A stretch of DNA of 64,000 bases from Bacteroidota bacterium (GTDB lineage: Bacteria; Bacteroidota; Bacteroidia; Chitinophagales; Saprospiraceae): positions 115,912-179,911 of the forward strand of contig JASBVF010000027.1 in the NCBI GenBank assembly GCA_030147525.1, read 5' to 3'. Position numbers and translations under genes: made by a program. Below are positions 25,675 to 33,728 of this stretch, piece by piece (within the stretch, counting starts at the first letter, position 1; the number at the start of each line of letters is the position of its first letter). The notes below the pieces were generated by a model that was not told the origin of the DNA, did not search any database, and saw nothing but the letters and a program-made list of their open reading frames with translations.

Positions 25675-26379
25675 TTAATGGTTAATGAATTCACGCTCCA
25701 GCCAATGGCTCACGAGACTCAATTGGGTGGAGACATCGTCAACATCGGGTCGCCAAGGGTTTTGGCCCGTGCGATGGCGTGACCATCGTTGGTAGTTCTT
25801 GCCCTCGATGGATTGTGAGGATATGGCATTGATGCCCCTGCCGTCCGTCCGAGCAAGCGGCGGGTGGAAGTATGCCATGTCAATCTGGGCAGTGGGATAA
25901 CCGGGCGGTATCATCAGGGCAACGTCCACCTTATCGGTATTGTAGCCCGATGGAACGGTGAAGTCCCGCACGATGAGCCATTGGTTGCTGCCCTCCTGAA
26001 CGGTTTCGCAGTTGAAGCCGGAAGCGGCAAGGTAGACCCTGTCGGCTTCTGGCATCAGGAAGTCGGTTCGCTGCGGTCGTCCCTCGGTCTGGTCGAGGGG
26101 GATGGTGGTGAAGCGCTCCACGCCACAGGTTGCCAAGTCCACCTTCTCGTCAAGCTCGACCTTCTCGACCCTGCCGAAACGGAACAATTGGTTAAGTTGG
26201 AAACGTTCTGGCGGCGTCTTTCCCGCAAGCGTCAACAGTTCACGACCCGTCAAGCACTCTTTGTCGGTGACAAAGGTTTTGCGGTCAATCTGCAAGGCGT
26301 ACCGGCGGCCCCGTGGGATTTCCTTTCCGGCAGCGTTGAATTCGGCGATGTTGATGACATCAGAATCTAAAACACTCAT
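25675..26379 (-). CDS. UBL-E2 fusion: ubiquitin-like domain plus Prok-E2_E-type conjugating domain
   Basis: 234 residues. Residues 25-94 match the multi-ubiquitin beta-grasp unit (RRYALQIDRKTFVTD, LTGRELLTLAGKTPPERFQLNQLF, VELDEKVDL, GVERFTTI). Residues 107-234 match the Prok-E2_E fold, with FTVPSGYNTDKVDVALMIPPGYPTAQIDMAYFHPP and the hallmark YQRWSRHRTGQNPWRPDVDD. Cys residues are only at 42, 85 and 124; none lies where an E2 active-site Cys would be expected after the PPGYP strand. In this fold family the His/Arg/Ser-rich WSRHR region may be functional instead. It is the first gene of a three-gene operon. The UBL is not C-terminal, so it must be cleaved out or act in cis, or a separate UBL is supplied. 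Confidence 0.85.
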   Translation of the reverse strand: MSVLDSDVINIAEFNAAGKEIPRGRRYALQIDRKTFVTDKECLTGRELLTLAGKTPPERFQLNQLFRFGRVEKVELDEKVDLATCGVERFTTIPLDQTEGRPQRTDFLMPEADRVYLAASGFNCETVQEGSNQWLIVRDFTVPSGYNTDKVDVALMIPPGYPTAQIDMAYFHPPLARTDGRGINAISSQSIEGKNYQRWSRHRTGQNPWRPDVDDVSTQLSLVSHWLEREFINH

Positions 26380-26557
26380 GATTGAAAAAATTTAATTTGT
26401 TAATTAATAAGGCATTTTTTTGCCTTTATCTTTGGACAAGCAGTTTTTGCTTTTCCCTACCAAATGATACCAGATAGGGGGACATTGGGGTGAAATCAGG
26501 GGATATCCCCTTATCCAGTATATACTTTATGGAAGCCGGCGAAACACTATAAAAGCA
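26380..26557. promoter_or_regulatory. Divergent promoter region between UBL operon and sigma-like gene
   Basis: TATCTTTG at 26427-26434 (plus strand) is a -7 match for the gene beginning near 26558. A small hairpin, AAGGCATTTTTTTGCCTT, lies at 26409-26427 immediately before it and may be an operator. No convincing -7 box is visible for the minus-strand UBL operon. Confidence 0.4.
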
Positions 26558-26575
26558 ATGTTTAATTATTTTTCC

Positions 26576-27295
26576 ATGGATAATCATTCAACCTACAAAA
26601 GCTACTCCGACGAAGAGTTGCTTGAATTTTTGAAAATGTCCAAAGGCGTGGACGACTTGGAATGGGACAAAACATCAGCTGAACTCCACAGGCGATTTCA
26701 CAAGTACGTGTTCTTTATCTGCTGGAAGTATCTCGGAAAAACACAGTCCACAAAGGATTTGGCTAAAGACCTATACCTTGAAGTCTTTCACAAAATCTTC
26801 AAGTCCATTGATAATTTCTCGAAGGACAAACTGAACCATGCTGCCCGAAAGCCCGTACATGGCTGGATAGGTGTCGTTGCTACAAACGTGGTCAAAGACT
26901 TTCTGGAAAGTAAAGACAAAAAGGAGTTGATAACTGATTTATCCGATTCAACCAATCCGATGGTTGCGAGCCTGTCAGATGAGACAGATTGTTTCATAAC
27001 ATCTGATGAGCACAAGGCGCTCAAGAATGCTTTCAGACTTCTCTTAGAAAGAGGCAAAGCAACAGGCAGGAATCAAGACAAAGAAAAAGTTGAAAGAGAT
27101 TTGGATTTGATTCGACACTACTACCTTCTAAAACCAATTGAAGAAAATACCCGTGCCCCAAAGGGCGTCTATGATTTGCTTGCCCAACAATTTGACACAA
27201 CTCCCCAATACGTAAAGAAACTCATTCAGCGCATTCAGAAAACTCTATTCCCAATGGCAAGGGAAGAATTTGCCAAACTCACAGCAATAAAATAA
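26576..27295 (+). CDS. Sigma-70-like (ECF-type) protein
   Basis: About 239 residues. The N-terminal region FHKYVFFICWKYLGKTQSTKDLAKDLYLEVFHKIFKSIDNF has the pattern of sigma region 2 (DLxxEVFxKIF), and the C-terminal GVYDLLAQQFDTTPQYVKKLIQRIQKTLF resembles the helix-turn-helix of region 4. The middle is longer than in standard ECF factors. ATG at 26576 (MDNHSTYKSYSDEEL) looks best; ATG at 26558 would add six residues. It heads a three-gene cassette with a small protein and an ImmA-like protease and is divergent from the UBL operon, so it may direct transcription of that operon after a damage or phage signal. That link is inference. Confidence 0.6.
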   Translation: MDNHSTYKSYSDEELLEFLKMSKGVDDLEWDKTSAELHRRFHKYVFFICWKYLGKTQSTKDLAKDLYLEVFHKIFKSIDNFSKDKLNHAARKPVHGWIGVVATNVVKDFLESKDKKELITDLSDSTNPMVASLSDETDCFITSDEHKALKNAFRLLLERGKATGRNQDKEKVERDLDLIRHYYLLKPIEENTRAPKGVYDLLAQQFDTTPQYVKKLIQRIQKTLFPMAREEFAKLTAIK

Positions 27296-27304
27296 TTCCG
27301 ACCC

Positions 27305-27658
27305 ATGAAAGGCGAAGCCCGTGATGAAACAAACAATGCTGATGCAAAAATCAGACGTTACCTCGTGGAACAAGGTCTGATATTTCCTTTAACTGACGAT
27401 GAAATCGAATTCACACTTCAACAGATGGAAAAGGAAAAAATTGACATCCCTGATGAAATCGCAGATTTCAAACGATTCTCCACTCCACTCAATTCTGAGA
27501 GAAACCTCAAAGAACGGCTCTTCCCAAAGAGGGAAGACGACAACGTCTTTTACCTCGACCAAATGTCGATGGCTGCCCGCAACGGTAAAGGCGAAATTCC
27601 TGAAGACATTTTAGAGCAAATGAAAAAAGACCGGGAAAAATCGAAGGATGACCAATAG
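27305..27658 (+). CDS. Small acidic-basic helical protein, middle gene of sigma/ImmA cassette
   Basis: 117 residues, no domain recognised, rich in charged residues (ends EDILEQMKKDREKSKDDQ). It begins 9 bp after the sigma-like gene and overlaps the ImmA-like gene by 11 bp. By analogy with ImmR/ImmA and sigma/anti-sigma/protease modules it could be an anti-sigma factor that the protease degrades. Nothing in the sequence itself proves that. Confidence 0.55.
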   Translation: MKGEARDETNNADAKIRRYLVEQGLIFPLTDDEIEFTLQQMEKEKIDIPDEIADFKRFSTPLNSERNLKERLFPKREDDNVFYLDQMSMAARNGKGEIPEDILEQMKKDREKSKDDQ

Positions 27659-28505
27659 CCAAGAAATACCTCCGAAGAGGATTCAAGAAATCATTGACCT
27701 CGCCGAAACCGTTTCTTCCGAGTGCAATCAGGAAGGAAGAATTGACCCCGTTCAGATAATCCAAGAAAACAAAATTGGCTACTGTTATGGAAGGTACAAG
27801 CACCATTTTGATGGAATGCTTGTCTATTTTGAAGGTAAGTTTTTCATTTACTGCAACTTAGACAAAGTAGTTTCCAAAGGCTCGCCTCGGGCAAGATTTA
27901 CGCTATGCCATGAATTAGGTCACTTTTTCATAGACGAGCATCGAAGGGTATTGATACGCGGCAAAAATCTGCACCACCCCTCGCAATGTGATTTTTCGTC
28001 GAAACTGTTGGTCGAGCAAGAGGCAGATTTGTTTGCATCCTACCTGCTAATGCCTTCATTTGCTTTTGACAACCTTGTGAAGAGAAAGAAAGCATCTAAA
28101 GGGATTGAAGAAATCCTTTTCCTTAAGAGTCATTTTCAAACGTCTATCACGAGCACTGCGTTGAGGTATGTTAAGTCCAATGTTTTTCCAAGCGCCATGT
28201 TTATTTGGGACACTGACCGCTCGTTGAAATGGCATTGGAAGTCCGACCTTTTTTTCAGTAACTACCTTGGCAAGCCAGTGGATAATTGTCAACCTCTTGG
28301 AAAATCCTCTGCCACTGTAAGGGCTTTTTCAAATGACGATGTACAGGTTTCCGGGAGTACAGTATCAACTTTTTTTGGAAACATTCAGGCGAATGACAGG
28401 CGTAATTGTATTCTTGTTGAGGAAGCACTTCGGCTTGGTGAGTTCGGTGTTCTAACCTTGGTTTATCCTGATGGAAAGCAGATTTCATTTGATGATTTCC
28501 GATGA
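27648..28505 (+). CDS. ImmA/IrrE family zinc metallopeptidase
   Basis: 285 residues. The active site is HELGHFFIDEH with H88, E89 and H92; VEQEADLFASYLLMPSFAF about 35 residues later gives the third zinc ligand (Glu) and the LLMP motif typical of ImmA/IrrE/DUF955 proteins. These proteases cleave repressors or anti-sigma factors after DNA damage or phage signals. A C-terminal beta-rich part follows. It overlaps the upstream small gene by 11 bp in a shifted frame, so expression is coupled. Confidence 0.85.
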   Translation: MTNSQEIPPKRIQEIIDLAETVSSECNQEGRIDPVQIIQENKIGYCYGRYKHHFDGMLVYFEGKFFIYCNLDKVVSKGSPRARFTLCHELGHFFIDEHRRVLIRGKNLHHPSQCDFSSKLLVEQEADLFASYLLMPSFAFDNLVKRKKASKGIEEILFLKSHFQTSITSTALRYVKSNVFPSAMFIWDTDRSLKWHWKSDLFFSNYLGKPVDNCQPLGKSSATVRAFSNDDVQVSGSTVSTFFGNIQANDRRNCILVEEALRLGEFGVLTLVYPDGKQISFDDFR

Positions 28506-28960
28506 AAAAATATCCTCCTTATTGCGAACCACCTACTTACTGCTTTTTTAAAATATACATCTCGTCTTTTGAAAACAATCTATCTTTGACCGTGCCGTAG
28601 CTACATCCCCTCCGGTGCGTGTGTCATTGAAAGCCAAACAGGAAGGAAGGTGATGGGTAGGTATAAGCCTCCTTCTTACAATTCGTTAGTCTTTCCAGCC
28701 CTGCCGTAATTGCTGGCAAATTCGATTGTGAATTGGTATGGTTGGTAAATACTTCCCAACAAGTACACAATACTTGGAGGAGAAGAATTATCAATTCCAG
28801 TGAATTAAATGTGCCTTTCATGGTACTTTGATTTACAAAGATAAATTCAAAGCGGTGTCCGGAGTCTCGGATGGTGGCTTAAACGCATACGGGGCAAGCC
28901 CTGAAAAAGTGGGCAGGATTTCCGCGCAAGAAGTAGCTGCGGCATTTTTCCATTTAAAAC
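28506..28960 (+). ncRNA. Candidate non-coding RNA leader upstream of the reverse transcriptase
   Basis: 455 bp without a plus-strand gene, ending at the reverse transcriptase start. TATCTTTG at 28581-28588 could start a plus-strand transcript. Within it are short inverted pairs such as GGAAGGAAGG near 28651 with CCTCCTTC near 28668, GAATTATCAATTC near 28789, and AAGTACACAATACTT near 28759. Several unknown-group reverse transcriptases and all retrons use an RNA made just upstream, so a template RNA is plausible here. Its extent and boundaries are not determinable by eye. Confidence 0.35.
28624..28821 (-). CDS. Possible small membrane peptide antisense to the leader
   Basis: 65 codons, MKGTFNSLELIILLLQVLCTCWEVF then a polar tail. 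One hydrophobic helix is visible. A TATCTTTG box at 28843-28836 lies 14 nt before the ATG, as for other genes here. It could be a type I toxin-like peptide, with the plus-strand transcript as antisense, or simply a chance frame; short length and lack of homologues in view keep confidence low. Confidence 0.3.
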   Translation of the reverse strand: MKGTFNSLELIILLLQVLCTCWEVFTNHTNSQSNLPAITAGLERLTNCKKEAYTYPSPSFLFGFQ

Positions 28961-30451
28961 ATGAAACCAAAAAACGCCACGAAGAAGAAAGACTGGTTTA
29001 AACCGAAGCCTTTCCCACATTTCACAAACAGGATTGAACCCAAGGACAGAAGGGAAGTTTCCAGAATTGTTCAAAATCGGGAATATGTTGCTAAGCATGC
29101 TTTTTACCCCTTGTTGTATTATGAAATCCAGCAAAGGAAATGGAAGCGGAGGAACAAGCAACTTGGCATTAAAAAACGTCCGATTGCTTACGCCACACAC
29201 CTCGACACTCATATTTACGCATGGTACGCCTATCAGCTGTCAGAGAAATATGAAGCACTTCTGAAAGACCCACAAACAAAGGGCCTCCCTGAATGTATAA
29301 CTGCCTACCGCCGTATCGAAAGGGCAAACGGGAGAGGTAAACGCAATATTGATTTTGCGTGTGAGGTGTTTGATGAAATCAAAAGAAGAAAAGATTGTGC
29401 GGTGTTAGCCTTTGACGTGAAAAGTTTCTTTCCGACCATAGACCACCAGCGATTAAAACGTGCCTGGTGCAATTTACTTGGAGCCGATAACCTACCAAAA
29501 GCTGAATCCAATATTTTCAAGGCTGCGACCCAGTTTTCCTACGTCCTGCTGGATGATTTAAGGGCTGTCTTTGGAGGGTTTGACGAAAAACATTTGGCGG
29601 CTTTGAGAAAGGAAGGAGTCAATGCCTTTTTCCGCTCAGGAGAAGAATTCCGTCAGATGGTGGTTGAAAATCCTGACATCAGGATTTATAAAAACCAACA
29701 AAAGAAGAATGGAAGACTTGTTGGTATTCCCCAAGGATTACCTATCAGTCCCGTGTTAGCAAATCTGTATATGTATGAGTTTGACCGAAAGATGCTGGTT
29801 GAAGTGGTGAATAAGTTCAATGCATTTTACAGACGCTATTCCGACGACATTATGGTAGTTTGTGATAAACCGGACGCTGATTTCATCGTCTTTTTGGTGC
29901 GCAGATTTATTCGCAAATATGCAGGGCTTGATTTGGCCAAAAACAAAACGGAAAGGTTTGTGTGCCATGAAGAAAATGGAAGGCTGAGGGTGAAAAAAAT
30001 TGCCGCCGAGGGTGAAAGAAGCAAGAAGTATCTGACCTATTTAGGTTTTGAATTTCACGGGGATAAAACCCTTTTACGTGGTTCAACACTTGCCGGATAC
30101 CATCGAAAAATGCGGAAGGCTATCAGTACCATTGTCAGCAGGTCAAAAGTTACCGCAAAGAAAAATGGAACGGTACCAGTTGTTTTTTACCGCCGCCTTT
30201 ACCGGCATTACACCCATTTTGGGAAACGAAAACGCAATTACAGAGTGCCAGCTTATGATTGGATACCTTCCAGTGATGGAAATTATTACCCAGAACGATA
30301 TATGAGAAAAAAGAAGCATTGGGGCAACCTTACTACCTACGCCTACGATGCAAATGAAATCTTCGATGGTGATGCCATCAAAAGACAGGTAAGACGGCAT
30401 TTCACTCTTTTTAGAAAATACATGTCGAAAAAGCTTTCATCAGAAAGGTAA
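28961..30451 (+). CDS. Reverse transcriptase (unclassified, retron/DRT-like)
   Basis: 496 residues. RT motif A is AVLAFDVKSFFPTIDH (147-162; catalytic Asp152), motif B is GIPQGLPISPVLANLY (255-270), and the active site is YRRYSDDIMVV (290-300; YSDD in place of the usual YADD), followed by a YLGFEF thumb motif. All catalytic Asp residues are present. A basic N-terminal region (KPKNATKKKDWFKPKP) and a basic C-terminal extension may bind template RNA. It lacks the maturase X domain and HNH of group II introns. The 455-bp non-coding leader and defence-rich neighbourhood point to an unknown-group RT, of which DRT types are anti-phage. The class is unresolved. Confidence 0.8.
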   Translation: MKPKNATKKKDWFKPKPFPHFTNRIEPKDRREVSRIVQNREYVAKHAFYPLLYYEIQQRKWKRRNKQLGIKKRPIAYATHLDTHIYAWYAYQLSEKYEALLKDPQTKGLPECITAYRRIERANGRGKRNIDFACEVFDEIKRRKDCAVLAFDVKSFFPTIDHQRLKRAWCNLLGADNLPKAESNIFKAATQFSYVLLDDLRAVFGGFDEKHLAALRKEGVNAFFRSGEEFRQMVVENPDIRIYKNQQKKNGRLVGIPQGLPISPVLANLYMYEFDRKMLVEVVNKFNAFYRRYSDDIMVVCDKPDADFIVFLVRRFIRKYAGLDLAKNKTERFVCHEENGRLRVKKIAAEGERSKKYLTYLGFEFHGDKTLLRGSTLAGYHRKMRKAISTIVSRSKVTAKKNGTVPVVFYRRLYRHYTHFGKRKRNYRVPAYDWIPSSDGNYYPERYMRKKKHWGNLTTYAYDANEIFDGDAIKRQVRRHFTLFRKYMSKKLSSER

Positions 30452-30626
30452 TCCTTGATTTTTCACTTTTCCCAGTGAACAAAGCTCGTTATCTCCGTTT
30501 CCAAATTCCCCACCTCCATCTCCTTTCGTATCACTGCCAATTCCCCCTCCAAAAACGCCTTCTGCTTCAGGGAAACCTCGCAAGGCCATCATCACCCTCC
30601 TCAGTCATTTACGCATCAAGCCGCCC

Positions 30627-31277
30627 CTACCCCAAAAACTCCCCACAATCGCACCACTCCCCAAACGGGCAATCCGCTGGCTCATAGTGGCAGAACTCCA
30701 CGCCTACATGCCCATGCTCAAAGACGAAGGCAGGCCTGCCCATGCGTTCGAGGAGGAGCGGATAGACCACCCGGCCGGGCGCTGCCTGCGGGAAAACGGG
30801 GGTGAAGTTGAAGGCAGCCCACAGGCGGCAAAGTGAGAGGGTGAGCATATTGAGTTCGTCGGTGGTCAGTTTTTCGGTCGGCGGGAACTGCGCAGCATCA
30901 AAGTCAAAATGGTAGAACATGGACAACTCCGGCTTGCCGTGCAGGTAGTCCTCCACTTCTTCGATGGTGGCCTCAAACTCCGGGTCAGGTGGCAGGGCAT
31001 CGCCGGGGTTCGGCTCCCCTGTTTCCGGGACGGGCGATAGGATTTCATCGGGCGGCAGCGGATTGGACAACGCATCCCCGGACTCCAGCTCGGCGAAAAA
31101 ATCATCGAGCGAATCGTCGTTACGGGCAAAACCCAGGGGCGGGCCGTCCCAACCAGCGGGTGGTTCGAGGTAACGTTCGGGCAGGCCCATTTGGTAGTAG
31201 TGCGGCGGACATTGTTGCCAGCGGCGAAGGATGGCTGCTTCGATGTCGGAAAGCAGGTGGGTGAAGTAGTTTTGCAT
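30627..31277 (-). CDS. Hypothetical acidic protein
   Basis: 216 residues, no family recognised. It is acidic and Pro-rich in the middle (PDEILSPVPETGEPNPGDALPPDPE), with an aromatic, Cys-containing C-terminus (FEHGHVGVEFCHYEPADCPFGEWCDCGEFLG) that has CxxC-like spacing and His and could bind metal. It follows the next upstream gene on the same strand by about 22 bp and is convergent with the reverse transcriptase. Confidence 0.55.
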   Translation of the reverse strand: MQNYFTHLLSDIEAAILRRWQQCPPHYYQMGLPERYLEPPAGWDGPPLGFARNDDSLDDFFAELESGDALSNPLPPDEILSPVPETGEPNPGDALPPDPEFEATIEEVEDYLHGKPELSMFYHFDFDAAQFPPTEKLTTDELNMLTLSLCRLWAAFNFTPVFPQAAPGRVVYPLLLERMGRPAFVFEHGHVGVEFCHYEPADCPFGEWCDCGEFLG

Positions 31278-31299
31278 GGTATGTGATTTTTGAGTGCCT

Positions 31300-31707
31300 C
31301 TAAAAAACCTGAAACCACGGGTCTTCCCCCACCGCCCTCAGGCATTCTTCCAAAGACACTCCTTCCGCCAGCGTCCACCATTTGTCGTTGTGACGGAGGT
31401 ATGCGAGGTTGAAAACATCTTCTTCCACAAAATCCAGCCGGGCGACACCGGTCTCGAAGCCAGCTACCCTCGAACCCGTCGGGCATTGATACTTTTGCAT
31501 CAGGTAAAAAAAGCTGCCCCGCCATTTGGTGAACACATCCACGCAGTGGTTCCATTCCTGCGGCTGCGGAACGGGTGGCAAGTTGCTGCGGATTTTTTCC
31601 ACCAGCGGTTCGAATGCCGCCGAAATTCGGGACATTTGGGCTTCCGTGGGCTTGCCGGATTGCTTCGCCGGCGCCCAGCCCCAGGTTGTTTTTGTTTTCT
31701 TTTTCAT
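31300..31707 (-). CDS. Hypothetical small protein
   Basis: 135 residues starting MKKKTKTTWGWAPAKQSGKPTEAQ, with a WRGSFFYLMQKYQCP core and a terminal ECLRAVGEDPWFQVF segment. It resembles short DUF-type accessory proteins found on Bacteroidota elements; I cannot name the family. The start is set at 31707; an ATG at 31740 overlaps the divergent gene at 31724. Probably cotranscribed with the following gene on the minus strand. Confidence 0.5.
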   Translation of the reverse strand: MKKKTKTTWGWAPAKQSGKPTEAQMSRISAAFEPLVEKIRSNLPPVPQPQEWNHCVDVFTKWRGSFFYLMQKYQCPTGSRVAGFETGVARLDFVEEDVFNLAYLRHNDKWWTLAEGVSLEECLRAVGEDPWFQVF

Positions 31708-31723
31708 AAAAAACTCGATTGCC

Positions 31724-32953
31724 ATGCTTTGGGAAATCACGGATACACTCCCCTCCCCTATCCTCCGGGACTTTCACCTTTTCCTCGGAACGCTTTCCGA
31801 TAATGCGTCGCCACTGACGCCCAGCCTCAACCTGGCGAGGAAAACGCTCTTCTTTTTGAATGGAAAAATGTCCTGGCAGGCGACGGAAGTGACGGAAAAA
31901 AGCGACCAGCCGCTGTATCCCTTGCTCCACCTGTTTTACCACCTCAGCCTGGAAAGCGATTTGTTCCGCCTGAATGCGGAGGCGAAAACACCGTTCTTCG
32001 AGCCAAATTTGGAGAAAATTCGTCAATTTCGGGCCATGCCACCGGCGGCGCAGTATTTTTTCCTGCTGGAAACGTACCTGCAGCACTGCGACGTGGAGAG
32101 CCTCGAACCGAACCGTCATTTCGGGCTGCCGCTCTATTTGTCGCAGCAACTGCCCCTGCTGGCACAGGCAGCGTCAGGCGAAGTGGTCAAAGTCAGGGGA
32201 AACCACAACAATCCATTTAGCGAACTGGCCTGGACGCTGGGCTACCACGGACTATACTTCGAATACTTCGGGCTATGGCAAACGAAGCTCGAACCCAGGG
32301 GAAAGGAATGGTCGAAGACCTGGGTAAAATTCGAGAGCCTGGCGCTGACATCTTTCGGAAAGTTTTTCTTCGAAACCCTGCTCGGCAAAAAGGCATTTCA
32401 AACGGGAGACGACGATGAGGAAGATTATTTCCTGATGGATGAAACGAGGCTATTTTGCCTGACGGGCAGGCTGCACGAATATTTTTCGGATAGTTTCCCG
32501 GCGCAGACTTTTTCAAATGTATTGCCAGTGGTGGAGGAAATTGTCTTCCGGGACGGCGTTTACGTTTTCAAAGTGGGCCTGCAATACCAGCCCGGCATCT
32601 GGCGGAAAGTGGCGCTGGCTGCACGGCATACACTGGAGGATTTGCACTTCATCATCCAGGAAGCCTTCCGCTTCGACGACGACCACCTGTACAGTTTTTA
32701 CCTCCACCCGAAAAATGACCGGCGGGACGTTTACCACCACCCGGAGTTCGAGCCGCCCTACGCCGATGAGGCGAAAATTGGGGAGTTGGGTTTGTCGCCC
32801 GGCAGGAAGTTCCGCTACCTGTTCGATTTTGGCGATAGTTGGATGTTCGACATTGTGCTGGAAGAAATCCGGGAGGGGGAAAAAGCGCTAAAGGAGCCGA
32901 AGGTTTTGGAGAAGCATGGGAAGGCGCCGGAGCAGTACCCGGATTGGGAGTGA
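31724..32953 (+). CDS. Plasmid pRiA4b ORF-3-like (TnpR passenger) protein
   Basis: 409 residues. The C-terminal ~130 residues (VFKVGLQYQPGIWRKVALAARHTLEDLHFIIQEAF, DDDHLYSFYL, YLFDFGDSWMFDIVLEEI) are the plasmid pRiA4b ORF-3 / IS1096-passenger family signature (PF07929), common on plasmids and of unknown function. The N-terminal ~270 residues are helical and not recognised. The in-frame ATG at 31724 is preferred because the longer frame would run through the divergent gene. The start lies 16 bp from the divergent gene's start, so the two share a regulatory region. Confidence 0.7.
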   Translation: MLWEITDTLPSPILRDFHLFLGTLSDNASPLTPSLNLARKTLFFLNGKMSWQATEVTEKSDQPLYPLLHLFYHLSLESDLFRLNAEAKTPFFEPNLEKIRQFRAMPPAAQYFFLLETYLQHCDVESLEPNRHFGLPLYLSQQLPLLAQAASGEVVKVRGNHNNPFSELAWTLGYHGLYFEYFGLWQTKLEPRGKEWSKTWVKFESLALTSFGKFFFETLLGKKAFQTGDDDEEDYFLMDETRLFCLTGRLHEYFSDSFPAQTFSNVLPVVEEIVFRDGVYVFKVGLQYQPGIWRKVALAARHTLEDLHFIIQEAFRFDDDHLYSFYLHPKNDRRDVYHHPEFEPPYADEAKIGELGLSPGRKFRYLFDFGDSWMFDIVLEEIREGEKALKEPKVLEKHGKAPEQYPDWE

Positions 32954-33056
32954 GCATGTGATTAATAGTCAATCCTTTCGGTGACGGCAACGAGGCTGGT
33001 GTTGGGTTCTTTTTTGGTGGAGGAATTTAAAGCATACACAGTCAACGATTTGACAA

Positions 33057-33728
33057 TTACCCTTCTTTCCAAAATTGCATAAAAACGTGCCTGATGGTGA
33101 ATTGCCGACCCTCAAAATCGTGAGAAGAGCAGTAACAAGTTGAAAATGACACATCACTATCTTTCTGAATCAATCCAACTTTCGGAAGGAGCTTGCGGGA
33201 TTCAATGAGCCTATTTATTCCTGAGATTACCTGTTCTTGTTTGCCTTGAACGATGTAGCCGACCAGGCAGCCTTCGGGGTATCTGCCGGAGAGGAAGTTT
33301 TCGATGCCGGTGTCGATGTACCTTGCCCGGTAATAGGAGGCATCAACCGAGGCCCCGTTAGGTTTGTCCCAATTATTTTCTGAAAGGTTTTTTGCCTCGG
33401 CATAAAAATGCAGCCCGGTGTTACCAGGATACCATTTTGAAAATTTGAAATCCACAATGGGCGCATTTTTGGCGCTCATTCCTTCATAGATTATTTCATG
33501 TCCGTAAATGGGTGATTGGTGGTTGATGAAAATGTGGCTTTCCTCAAGAAAGCCTGTGCCTTCAATTTTTTCCACCAAATGGGCCGTCAGGTTGTCTTCT
33601 TCCCAAAACACTTTGAATTGGCCGTCAGCTAACATTTTTTCATAGCCCAATTGTAAGGCTTGAAGACAGAGGTGCCGAAACCTGTTCTTGAACACCAACC
33701 CATCCTTACGCCTGATTTTCCTCTTCAT
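33057..33728 (-). CDS. Putative restriction endonuclease (PD-(D/E)XK) of the second R-M operon
   Basis: 223 residues. VDFKFSKW (residues 92-99) and LHFYAEAKNLSE (106-117) supply D ... ExK (E112-A-K114), consistent with a PD-(D/E)XK nuclease. It overlaps the 3' end of the methyltransferase gene by 23 bp on the same strand, so the two are coupled. It may be the cleavage subunit for that enzyme. No family-specific assignment is possible by eye. Confidence 0.6.
   Translation of the reverse strand: MKRKIRRKDGLVFKNRFRHLCLQALQLGYEKMLADGQFKVFWEEDNLTAHLVEKIEGTGFLEESHIFINHQSPIYGHEIIYEGMSAKNAPIVDFKFSKWYPGNTGLHFYAEAKNLSENNWDKPNGASVDASYYRARYIDTGIENFLSGRYPEGCLVGYIVQGKQEQVISGINRLIESRKLLPKVGLIQKDSDVSFSTCYCSSHDFEGRQFTIRHVFMQFWKEG

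Noticed and set aside
28961..30451. Group II intron maturase.
   Set aside because: No X/maturase or HNH region and no intron domain V-like hairpin was noticed downstream; motif C is YSDD with non-intron flanks.
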